From an uncultured Roseobacter sp. (GTDB taxonomy: Bacteria; Pseudomonadota; Alphaproteobacteria; Rhodobacterales; Rhodobacteraceae): 64,000 nt of DNA. The DNA lies in assembly GCF_947496515.1 (NCBI RefSeq), contig NZ_CANMDB010000013.1:1-64000 (forward strand), given 5' to 3'. Shown one piece after another: positions 56,771-64,000 of the stretch (positions within the stretch are counted from its first letter, which is position 1; each line of letters starts with the position of its first letter). A model generated the notes under the pieces. The model made no database searches. It saw nothing but the letters and a program-made list of their open reading frames with translations, and was not told the DNA's origin. A program made the position numbers and the translations under genes.

Positions 56771-57783
56771 GGACGGGCCTCCAGAGCGTCGGCGCTGCGG
56801 TGCCGCGGGGCTGAGCCTACTATTGCTTCGTCGCTGTCCTGTGCGGCTGGCAAATTCCGCGCCCAGGTATTCCATCCCAACCGTGGGGCAGGGCCATCGC
56901 CGCCGATCCGGGTCTCGGGGATGTCGCGGCGGTCCAGCACGATCTGGATCTCGAAATCCAGTACCGGTCCGATGTAGAACCGGATCAAGCGCCGCAGCCG
57001 AGCCAGCCGCGGCTGACCTTCTTCCAGAGACAGAAAATCGCCATAGCGGATCGGCCCGACCACAAGGCGGATCTGACCGGCCAGATCAAGGACCTTGCGC
57101 CCGGCGCCAGCGTTGACACCGAGCTGTGCGCTGCCGTCCATCCGGGTTTCTTCGCTCTGGGGCAGATCTCGCCAGCGCCCGTGAAACTGTTCGACCCGGA
57201 CCGGCAGGCCCAGCTCGGCGGACACAAGCGCCGTCAGCCCGTTGGCGCTTCGGGTCTGTTGCGCCAGCAGCCCGGCGTAGCGGAGCGTTTCATCCCCCGG
57301 CAGCGGCGACAGCTCCGCCATCTCCGGCGTGCCGAGCCCCACGAGGCTGCGCAGAGCCCGGACGATCCGGGGAGAACGGTCAGACTGGAACGACCACTGA
57401 AGCTGGCGCGTGATGTCGTACTTTTCGACGGCTGCCACGAAAAGATGCGTCAGCCTGTCGGTGAAAATATCGACGAATGACGACAGACCACCCGCCCGCT
57501 GACGCCTGTCGCGGACTGCGAGGTCGTTATACGCCTGTGGCAGAGGCGAGAGGGCCCCGAAGATACCCATAACGGAGGTGTCGACGACAATCGCCTGCGG
57601 CGTTTCGGTAACCGACTGAAGGGGGGCGGTAGCCGGGGTCTGGCCGGGCGATGAGGTGATGAGCAGGGCAAGGTCGGATTGTGCCGCTGCGCGCTGCGCG
57701 ATCCGGATCCCCGTCGCCGCGTCATAAGCGTGCGGCCGCGCGGTCAAACCTGCGAGCGGGGTATCTGTGCCCGGCTCTGTCAT
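56767..57783 (-). CDS. tssG: T6SS baseplate protein TssG (ImpH)
   Basis: The 338-residue protein has the TssG pattern: a beta-strand followed by MGIFGALSPLPQAYNDLAVR, FVDIFTDRLTHLFV, then LRYAGLLAQQTRSANGLTAL, VRVEQFHGRW and GPIRYGDFLSL. TssG forms a wedge with two TssF copies in the baseplate. The gene overlaps tssF and the FHA gene by four bases each. Confidence 0.93.
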   Translation of the reverse strand: MTEPGTDTPLAGLTARPHAYDAATGIRIAQRAAAQSDLALLITSSPGQTPATAPLQSVTETPQAIVVDTSVMGIFGALSPLPQAYNDLAVRDRRQRAGGLSSFVDIFTDRLTHLFVAAVEKYDITRQLQWSFQSDRSPRIVRALRSLVGLGTPEMAELSPLPGDETLRYAGLLAQQTRSANGLTALVSAELGLPVRVEQFHGRWRDLPQSEETRMDGSAQLGVNAGAGRKVLDLAGQIRLVVGPIRYGDFLSLEEGQPRLARLRRLIRFYIGPVLDFEIQIVLDRRDIPETRIGGDGPAPRLGWNTWARNLPAAQDSDEAIVGSAPRHRSADALEARP

Positions 57784-59567
57784 ACCAGCGGTCCATTCCC
57801 GGACCGCGCGGCAAAACGCGCCAAGTCATCGGTGCGTCCGCTCAGGCGCAGTGTCAGGCGGGTAAAGCTATTGAGGGTCACGTAGGAGCCCAGGAACCGG
57901 TCGAGCACGGAGCCGAAGAGATAGGCGGCGCTTTCTTCGATGCGATCGGGATCGAAGGTGATGACCAGATCAATGCCGCTGACCATGACGGAGCGCAGCC
58001 GCGCGATACCCGGGGTTGTGGCCACCTCCACGATGGAATCGATCAGCTGTGCAGTTTCGCGGCTGTCTCCGGGATCGTAAAGCCGCAGGATCGCGCGCAG
58101 GGCGGCGGCGCCATCCGCTTCCAGCGACAAATGGTTCAGCGACATGTGCGAAATCAGCTGCCAGATCCGGTCGGCATCGTGTTCCTGCCGTGGCGGCAGC
58201 GTGATCGGGCGTAGCGCTGTGACCTTGCTGACCGTATCGGCCGGCGATACGAGGCGGAGCAGTGGCTGCCCGCCGCCGAAGGGCAAAGCCCGTGGCAACT
58301 GACCGTTGGTCGCCAGAACCTCAATGCCCGCCGTGCTGCCATCCTGGGACATTGGATGGGTCCGGTGATCCACAAAGGAGATCGAGGTCGCACCGGGCCG
58401 CGCATCGCTGTCGGAACCGTGTCGCACAAGCTGGTAATAGAGCCCGCCTGTCTTGCGATCCGTCAGGCGGTGAAAGAAGGGCTCTACCGCGCGGGTCTTG
58501 CCGCCGTCTTCGGCCACGGTGACGTTCGTGATGGAGTGGACGCGCCGCGTCTGGGGGCGGCGCACGTCGGCGAGCAGGGGCCAGGTGCTGCGCGTGCCGT
58601 CTAAAACCACCGGCTCGGCGCGGGAGGCAAACAGGTTGATTACCGGCGTCGCTCCGAGAGATACCGCCGACATATCAACCCGCCGCTCAAGATCGCCGGG
58701 TGCAATATCGAGATAGACGTAGACGTCCATACGGTCGGTTTGCGTCGGTTGCCTGCCTTCGGTAGCCAAATCGATGTCCACGAACAAGAACTTCTCGGGC
58801 AGCGCGAAGTATTCCGACAACAGCCGATACCCTGGAAACGACCGATCAGGCGCGGGCAGCGCGGCCTCTGTCGCCGCAAAACCGACCGGGCGGACCGCAC
58901 CCGCGGGCAGAATATGCGGTGCGGGATCGCCGGAGTGATCCGCCACGCCGACACCGAGCGCGTGCTGCATCAGCAACCGGTAGAGCGCGGGCGCCTGCCG
59001 GCCACCGCTGAGATAGAGCCGCAGGGTTTTCAGGCCCAGCGTTGCAATCGATGCCTTGCCGATGGGTTTGAGCGTCAGCGCCAGGCAGCCCAACGGGCTG
59101 GCACCGGGAAAGGCCGGCGCTTGGATGGGTCGGTTCATCAGCCGCAGACCGGTGATCGTAACCGGCGCCAGCGCCACGTCCTGCGTGGTTCTGAAGCGGC
59201 AGGTGTCGCCGTCGACAAGGGCGCTTTCGATCTCGCTGCCACGTGGCAAAAGCCGGAGTTCCTCTGCGTTGGGATCGGGGGCGAAACTCACGACTGTCAT
59301 GGCAGGCAGCGGCGCCAGAAAATGCGGATAAAGCGTTTCGAGCAACCCCTCGCTCAACTCTGGGAACCCGTCGTCCAGCTTTTGCCGCAGCCGGGCCGTG
59401 GCATAGGCAAAGCTCTGGATCAGACGCTCCACATGGGGGTCGTCGCTGGTTTCAGGTGCCAGACGCAGACGGCCTGCGATCTTGGGAAACGCATCCGCAA
59501 AGCGCGCCGCCCGTCGCCGCACGGCATCCAGTTCGTCGGCGTAGTGTTCGAGAAACCGACTAGCCAC
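57780..59567 (-). CDS. tssF: T6SS baseplate protein TssF (ImpG)
   Basis: The protein has 595 residues from the GTG at 59567, reading ASRFLEHYADELDAVRRRA and FPKIAGRLRLAPETSDDPHV, the typical TssF opening. The longer open frame adds some 60 unrelated residues that overlap tssE, so I reject it. Further TssF marks are SFAYATARLRQKLDDGFPEL, LLETLYPHFLAPLPAMTVV and HLSLEADGAAALRAILRLYD. No strong ribosome binding site precedes the GTG, which fits coupling to tssE, whose stop lies seven bases further on. Confidence 0.93.
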   Translation of the reverse strand: MASRFLEHYADELDAVRRRAARFADAFPKIAGRLRLAPETSDDPHVERLIQSFAYATARLRQKLDDGFPELSEGLLETLYPHFLAPLPAMTVVSFAPDPNAEELRLLPRGSEIESALVDGDTCRFRTTQDVALAPVTITGLRLMNRPIQAPAFPGASPLGCLALTLKPIGKASIATLGLKTLRLYLSGGRQAPALYRLLMQHALGVGVADHSGDPAPHILPAGAVRPVGFAATEAALPAPDRSFPGYRLLSEYFALPEKFLFVDIDLATEGRQPTQTDRMDVYVYLDIAPGDLERRVDMSAVSLGATPVINLFASRAEPVVLDGTRSTWPLLADVRRPQTRRVHSITNVTVAEDGGKTRAVEPFFHRLTDRKTGGLYYQLVRHGSDSDARPGATSISFVDHRTHPMSQDGSTAGIEVLATNGQLPRALPFGGGQPLLRLVSPADTVSKVTALRPITLPPRQEHDADRIWQLISHMSLNHLSLEADGAAALRAILRLYDPGDSRETAQLIDSIVEVATTPGIARLRSVMVSGIDLVITFDPDRIEESAAYLFGSVLDRFLGSYVTLNSFTRLTLRLSGRTDDLARFAARSGNGPLV

Positions 59568-60063
59568 GACCCGGCCCGCTGCTGATCCGGAAGTGATGGG
59601 TGACGGGATCGAGCCGGGTGTCGAACACCAGCGGCGGCAGCCCGGGCCGCGCCCGGTAGCGCGCCGAGATCCGCAAGCGAAGCGAGCGATGATCATCGCC
59701 ATCGCGGCTGGGCACAGTGACGGACAGATCCTCCAGCCGTGGCTCAAACCTGGCAATGCGGGCCTGCAATCGGGCGGCGAAGCGCTCGCGCTGCAGGTCG
59801 GTCACGAGACTGGCGTTAAAGAAATCCTCCACCCCGAAGGTGGCAAGGCTGTCGGCCAGCGGTGTGAGCGCCTCGGGCGGCGAACTGGGTCTGCAGCGCG
59901 TGTTGAGCAGGATCGACAGATCCCGCCGTAGGCTTTCGTGCAGGCCGGCCGGTGTCTCCGCCTCGATCAGAGCCGGATCGCGTTCCTGCCGGGGATCCTC
60001 GTCCAAAAGTCGATCCAGCAGGGAGGCCGCCTGACGCGCTTCGGATGTCTCCCGACCCGCCAT
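59560..60063 (-). CDS. tssE: T6SS baseplate protein TssE (ImpF)
   Basis: The 167-residue protein belongs to the gp25-like family: SLLDRLLDEDP near the start, SLRRDLSILLNTRC, FGVEDFFNASL, then FAARLQARIARFEPRLEDLS near the end. TssE nucleates the sheath on the baseplate. I start at ATG 60063, which overlaps the stop of the TagJ gene; an upstream in-frame start would add 29 residues inside that gene. Confidence 0.93.
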   Translation of the reverse strand: MAGRETSEARQAASLLDRLLDEDPRQERDPALIEAETPAGLHESLRRDLSILLNTRCRPSSPPEALTPLADSLATFGVEDFFNASLVTDLQRERFAARLQARIARFEPRLEDLSVTVPSRDGDDHRSLRLRISARYRARPGLPPLVFDTRLDPVTHHFRISSGPGRG

Positions 60064-60878
60064 CACGCAGCCCCCTTGTCCACTGCGGCCAGAAAGGTGA
60101 GTGTCCGGGTTTCCAGACAGCTCGCGATGTCGTCTCCGGCCAGCCAGCAACGCTGCCCCCGTGCCGTGGTCACACCTTCTGCGGGTTCGTCGAAATCAGT
60201 CGTGCGCCCGAGTTGCTCTGCCGCGCTCATGGGCGCCGGGTAAATCGCAGGCAGTCGGATGTCGGCGGCAGACCCGTCGCGCAACCTGACCCGGGCCCGA
60301 GGCAGCACCGTGTCCAGCGGACGGGTCGCGGGCCCGAAGGTCAGTTCAGCCAGATCCGCAAAATCCAGCCACAGGTAGTGGCCGCCCCCGGTGAGTGCTT
60401 CAATGGCGTGGGGCAGCCTGTCATCTAGATCACGCAGATCCGCAACAGGCGTGCCGTTCCAGGTGCCGGGCTGGGCACCACGCTGATCTTCCAGCGTGTG
60501 GAGTGCGGTGCGTGCTGCCGCCCCGTCCGTCTCGCGCAGCGCGACATTGAGCCGGAGCGCAAGAGTGGACAGCGCCGATGGGCCGTTGGGGAAGGTTGGC
60601 AGGGCACCGCTTTGCCACCATGCATCGCGCGCGTGGAGCGCGCGCAGGTGCTGGCGGAAAATACCGATGCCGAGCATTGCGTCGGGTGCTGCTGTCGCAG
60701 CGAGCCGGGCCTGGGTTTCGGCCCGGGAGAGATCTCCGAGAAGGATGGAGAGCTCTGCCAGAAACATCCGTGCCTCTGCGTCCTGCGGAGATTTCTTGAC
60801 CTGAGCGGTAGCCAGTGCGCTGGCCGCCTGAGGATCGTCTTCCGCCAAGGCGGCGGCAATATCGTCTCCGAGTGTCAT
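60063..60878 (-). CDS. tagJ: T6SS accessory protein TagJ (ImpE)
   Basis: The 271-residue protein has an N-terminal TPR-like helical half (VKKSPQDAEARMFLAELSIL, LSRAETQARLAATAAPDAML). Its C-terminal ImpE-type half has the conserved YLWLDFADLAELTFGPATRP and RPLDTVLPRARV. TagJ/ImpE binds the sheath subunit TssB and helps sheath turnover. It overlaps the second tssC-like gene and tssE by ATGA or similar junctions. Confidence 0.9.
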   Translation of the reverse strand: MTLGDDIAAALAEDDPQAASALATAQVKKSPQDAEARMFLAELSILLGDLSRAETQARLAATAAPDAMLGIGIFRQHLRALHARDAWWQSGALPTFPNGPSALSTLALRLNVALRETDGAAARTALHTLEDQRGAQPGTWNGTPVADLRDLDDRLPHAIEALTGGGHYLWLDFADLAELTFGPATRPLDTVLPRARVRLRDGSAADIRLPAIYPAPMSAAEQLGRTTDFDEPAEGVTTARGQRCWLAGDDIASCLETRTLTFLAAVDKGAA

Positions 60879-62290
60879 CGGGACGGGTTCCGTAGATTTT
60901 TCGACGTCTCGGCCACCAGATGAAAGCTGGTCGAGACATCATCGAGTTGAAAATGGGGTTGCAGCCGGATGGTGCAGCCAAAACAGCCGGGCCGACCGGG
61001 CAGGGGCTGCACCCGCACCCCGGCATCGCGCAGCGGGTATTGCGCCTTGAGTTCGTCGCCCGCGTCGTCATTGCCAAGGCAATAGCCGCGCAGCCAGCTG
61101 TCCAGCCGATGTTCCAGCACCGAAGGATCGGCGATGGTACCGACCTCGTCGCGCATCATCACCTTCAGGTAATGCGCAAAGCGCGATGTGCAGAGCATGT
61201 AGTGCAGCATTGCCGCCAGCCGCGCGTTCTGCGTGGCAATGGAGGTGTCATAGACGCGCGGCGCATGAACGGATGGCAGCGTGTTAAACACCGGGTCGGC
61301 GTCCATGTAGAGCGTGGACAGCGGTACCACGCCCAATTGGACCATCATCTCTTCCTGAGGTCCGGTCAGCCGTCGGCTCACCGGCGTCTGGGCCGACAGC
61401 CCGTGCCGATCGCTGTGGAAATCGACCGGTTGCAGACCGCCAACCCGCCCGCCGCCCTTTGCGTCTTGATAGGCACCGCGAATTGCCGCGAACCAACCGC
61501 TTTCGCGGTAGGCATCCACAACGGCAACTGCCAATCCAAACGCACCGTTGAGCCTGATCGGATCCGAACCGGACGGGGATATCGTAAATCCGCGTGGCAC
61601 CGTGTAATCGGTCGGGCGCGGTAAAAGCAGGTCCGGCGCGACGAGGCCGAGGAACCGGGTATCTTCTTCCTGTCTGAGCGTCTGCCACCGGCTGTAGGCG
61701 GGATCATCGCGGGCGATCATCCGGGCATCGGGCAAATCCACCACCGCATCGTCTCTGTCAGACAGTCCCAGGATCTCCCGCCCTGCCCGAGCGATGGCAG
61801 GGCAGAATGAGGCTGCAGCAACTGAGGCAAGACGCCGGGCTGCCTCCACCGGATCGGCAGACCCCGTCTTGGCACGATGCGACAGCGTATAGTCACACAG
61901 CAAAAGACCGAATGGCAGACCGCCGGGCATGCCGAATTCATTGTCATAGACCAGCTTGTGCAGATGGCTCTGGTCGAAATCAGCGGCGCGTTCGAGATCA
62001 CGTGCGACCACCGGCCAACTCGCATTCAGCAGACGCACCCGAACAGTCTCATCCGGTCCGGTCCGCGACACCAAAAGGGCGAGCCCCCGCCAGCGGGCTT
62101 CGAGTTGGACGAAGGCCGCGTGGCGCAGGATCTGTTCGGCCTGACGCGTGATTGCCGCGTCGATTATCGCGATCACGCGGTCTATCTGCGCAAAAACTGC
62201 CCGGTGTCTGTCTGCGTCATCCGGCACAGGAACATGCGCATCTGTCCCGGCGGCGGTCGGCCGAGACAGCGTATCTGCGCTGTGCTGCAT
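60875..62290 (-). CDS. impD: Second TssC-like protein (ImpD type)
   Basis: The 471-residue protein is related to TssC along its length: VQLEARWRGLALLVSRTG, RVRLLNASWPVVARDLERA, FDQSHLHKLVYDNEFGMPGG, ALFGLL-type PFGLLLCDYTLSH, and near the end SRFAHYLKVMMRDEVGT and LDSWLRGYC. It is shorter than the first TssC and lacks the acidic insert around the middle. In the imp operons of Rhizobium and Agrobacterium an ImpD paralogue occupies the same place. It may cap or modulate the sheath rather than build it; that is inference. The start lies one base past the tssC stop. Confidence 0.9.
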   Translation of the reverse strand: MQHSADTLSRPTAAGTDAHVPVPDDADRHRAVFAQIDRVIAIIDAAITRQAEQILRHAAFVQLEARWRGLALLVSRTGPDETVRVRLLNASWPVVARDLERAADFDQSHLHKLVYDNEFGMPGGLPFGLLLCDYTLSHRAKTGSADPVEAARRLASVAAASFCPAIARAGREILGLSDRDDAVVDLPDARMIARDDPAYSRWQTLRQEEDTRFLGLVAPDLLLPRPTDYTVPRGFTISPSGSDPIRLNGAFGLAVAVVDAYRESGWFAAIRGAYQDAKGGGRVGGLQPVDFHSDRHGLSAQTPVSRRLTGPQEEMMVQLGVVPLSTLYMDADPVFNTLPSVHAPRVYDTSIATQNARLAAMLHYMLCTSRFAHYLKVMMRDEVGTIADPSVLEHRLDSWLRGYCLGNDDAGDELKAQYPLRDAGVRVQPLPGRPGCFGCTIRLQPHFQLDDVSTSFHLVAETSKNLRNPSR

Positions 62291-62291
62291 G

Positions 62292-63779
62292 TCAGTTCTT
62301 TTCTGGAATCCGTGCGACCATTCGCAACGACGTCGTCAATTCTTCCATCTGGAGCCAGGGGCGCAGCCAGACGACGGCATTGTAGCTGCCGGGTTTGCCG
62401 GGGATCTCTTCGACGGATACGCTCGCCTCCCGCAGAGGGTAGGATGCCCGTGCCTCGGGGCCTGCATTGTCGTTGGCGTTGACGTAGTTGTTGATCCAGC
62501 GGTTCAGCCAGTCTTCGCAATCATCCGCTTCCATGAAGGAGCCGATCTTGTCGCGCCCGATCACTTTGAGGTAATGAGCAAAACGCGATGTCGCCATCAT
62601 GTAGGGCAGACGTGCCGAAATCGCGGCATTAGCAGTAGCCTCGGGCCGGTCGAACTTCTTGGGCTTGTGGGTCGTCTGTGCGCCGAAAAACACCGCGTAA
62701 TCGGTGTTCTTGTAGTGACACAGCGGCAAAAAGCCCATGTTGCCCAGCTCTGAGTCGCGCCGGTCGGTAATGCCGATCTCAGTGGGGCATTTGATGTCGG
62801 TGTCACCTTCGTCCGTTGAGAAGAGATGCGTTGGCAAGCCTTCGACCTTGCCGCCGTTCTCTGTGCCGCGGATGGCTGTGCACCACCCGGTTTGAGTGAA
62901 CGCTTCGGTCATGCGGCTGGCCATCACATAGGCCGCGTTCATCCAGCAGTAGTTATTGTGCGGGATCTTGTCGCCCTCGTAGCCGATGGCCTCATTGTAA
63001 TCGAAATCATCAATCCGCTTGCTGTCTTCGCCGTAGGGCATCCGGGCCAGAACCCGGGGCAGGGTGAGCGTCACGAAACGGCTGTCGTCGCTCTCTCGGA
63101 AACTGCGCCACTTGGCGTATTCCGTGCTGTCAAAGACCTTGGACAAATCGCGGGGCTTGGACAGTTCGGTGTAGTCATCAAAGCCAAACAGCTTGGGCGA
63201 AGCGGCAGAGATGAAGGGTGCGAATGCCGCAGCCGAGACTTGGCTGAGCCCGGACAGCGTCTCAATGTCGTCAAAACTGTTGTCGAACTCATAGTCACCA
63301 ATCAGCGCTCCGATCGGCTCACCTCCCGGCGTGCCGAATTCATCCTCGTAGATCGACTTGAACAGCCGCGACTGGTCGAATTCAACGGCCTTGGCCAGAT
63401 CGCGGCCCAGGTCTCGTTTGGATGCGTTGAGCACGCGGATCTTGAGGTTTGAGCCTGTATTGCTTTCGCGGACAAGGTGCCACAACCCGCGCCAGGATCC
63501 TTCGAGCCGCGAAAATTCGGGCGTCTGCATAACCACTGCGAGTTGCCGCGAGATCTTGGCGTCGACCGCCTCGATCGCCTTTGTCAGGGTCACGGTCAGG
63601 TTGCGATCGTAGGTCACGGTTCCGGCAAGTGCTGCATCGGTCAGCGTCCGCATCAACTCTGCGGCGCGGTCAGGTTCGGTCTGGCGGGTTGCCCCGATGA
63701 CCTGCGTCAGCAAGCTGCCATCCGCTATCTCGGGGGCCGCTGTCTCCGTCCTGGTCTGCTGTTCTGTCATGTCTGGCAT
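62292..63779 (-). CDS. tssC: T6SS sheath large subunit TssC (VipB/ImpC)
   Basis: The 495-residue protein is a clear TssC: FSRLEGSWRGLWHLVRESNT, LKIRVLNASKRDLGRDLAKA, FDQSRLFKSIYEDEFGTPGG, IGALIGDYEFDN, LPRVLARMPYGEDSKRIDDF, WMNAAYVMASRMTEAFT, RFAHYLKVIGRDKIGSFM and WLNRWINNYV. With TssB it forms the contractile sheath. Its ATG overlaps the tssB stop. Confidence 0.96.
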   Translation of the reverse strand: MPDMTEQQTRTETAAPEIADGSLLTQVIGATRQTEPDRAAELMRTLTDAALAGTVTYDRNLTVTLTKAIEAVDAKISRQLAVVMQTPEFSRLEGSWRGLWHLVRESNTGSNLKIRVLNASKRDLGRDLAKAVEFDQSRLFKSIYEDEFGTPGGEPIGALIGDYEFDNSFDDIETLSGLSQVSAAAFAPFISAASPKLFGFDDYTELSKPRDLSKVFDSTEYAKWRSFRESDDSRFVTLTLPRVLARMPYGEDSKRIDDFDYNEAIGYEGDKIPHNNYCWMNAAYVMASRMTEAFTQTGWCTAIRGTENGGKVEGLPTHLFSTDEGDTDIKCPTEIGITDRRDSELGNMGFLPLCHYKNTDYAVFFGAQTTHKPKKFDRPEATANAAISARLPYMMATSRFAHYLKVIGRDKIGSFMEADDCEDWLNRWINNYVNANDNAGPEARASYPLREASVSVEEIPGKPGSYNAVVWLRPWLQMEELTTSLRMVARIPEKN

Positions 63780-64000
63780 CAGTTTGTCCCCCCGCCGCTG
63801 GGCGCCTGGTCGGATTTCAACTCTTCGACCATGCGGCGCACGGCATCATTGTCCTGCAGGATTTCTTCGAGCAGCGTTTCCAGCTTTTCGGACCGATCCG
63901 CCTTGGTCAGCAAATCGCGCAGCTGATTGCGACTTTCCAGAAGTGACTTCAGTGCCGGGATCTGGTCAACCACTGCCGCTGGGTCGAAATCATCCATCGA
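63779..64000 (-). CDS. tssB: T6SS sheath small subunit TssB (VipA/ImpB), C-terminal part
   Basis: The frame is open to the right edge and ends at 63779. The visible 73 residues contain DDFDPAAVVDQIPALKSLLE, RNQLRDLLTKADRSEKLETL and LEEILQDNDAVRRMVEEL, the conserved C-terminal half of TssB, including the helix bound by ClpV in some systems. Full TssB proteins have about 165-175 residues, so the first half lies outside the window. The internal ATG at 63997 is not the start. Confidence 0.93.
   Translation of the reverse strand, partial: SMDDFDPAAVVDQIPALKSLLESRNQLRDLLTKADRSEKLETLLEEILQDNDAVRRMVEELKSDQAPSGGGTN

Overview
The window looks like a 64 kb piece of an alphaproteobacterium, most likely a marine Roseobacter-type member of the Rhodobacterales. 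The reasons are a high-GC coding style with many ATGA overlaps, an RTX protein ending in a Hint_2-type domain, an exosortase E/protease (XrtE) beside a tiny VPEID-CTERM-like protein, a TctCBA transporter, and a type VI secretion (T6SS) operon in the imp gene order known from Rhizobium and Agrobacterium. No rRNA, tRNA, CRISPR array or replication origin was recognised.

Left part (1-17.4 kb). The first 91 bases are the start of a vgrG gene running off the left edge. About 2.2 kb of apparently non-coding sequence follows, then a 1,586-residue RTX/Hint protein (minus strand). Next comes a family-4 glycosyltransferase cut by an in-frame amber codon, and a graveyard of decayed insertion sequences (IS5, IS110/IS1111 and IS3 types, 9.1-10.7 kb). 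The most distinctive unit is at 11.2-16.4 kb: a 1,031-residue modular surface-type protein with two near-identical SdrD_B-like repeats and a C-terminal domain resembling a thioester domain, then a 64-residue protein that is little more than a signal peptide plus a VPEIS sorting tail, then its probable processing enzyme XrtE. A second decayed IS3 element follows.

Middle part (17.4-42.7 kb), mainly uptake and catabolism. tctC-tctB-tctA and an HpcH/HpaI aldolase form one plus-strand operon. A minus-strand dipeptide/oligopeptide ABC operon (binding protein, two permeases, two ATPases) is divergent from a MarR regulator leading a tightly coupled operon of creatininase-family hydrolase, ketopantoate-reductase-like enzyme, SDR dehydrogenase and M20 peptidase. 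AGTTC/GAACT repeats fill the divergent promoter. Beyond this are a cyclic-nucleotide-domain/thioredoxin-reductase-like fusion lacking the CxxC pair; a LysR, SnoaL-like and Tat-exported aldo/keto reductase group; a GNAT-like hypothetical with an MFS transporter; a small cysteine-bearing protein; and a PAS-GGDEF-EAL protein.

Right part (43-64 kb). An IS6 remnant, an MFS transporter, a zntB/corA-type pseudogene and another IS3 remnant lead to a long minus-strand operon running from beyond the right edge: tssB (partial), tssC, a second tssC-like gene (impD), tagJ/impE, tssE, tssF, tssG, an FHA gene, tssK, tssL (with OmpA domain), tssM, a tagF fused to a PP2C-like domain that has lost key acidic residues, and a Wza-type polysaccharide-export lipoprotein gene at the tail. 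No hcp, clpV, tssA or tssJ lies inside the window. All family names come from reading motifs by eye; no database search was run.
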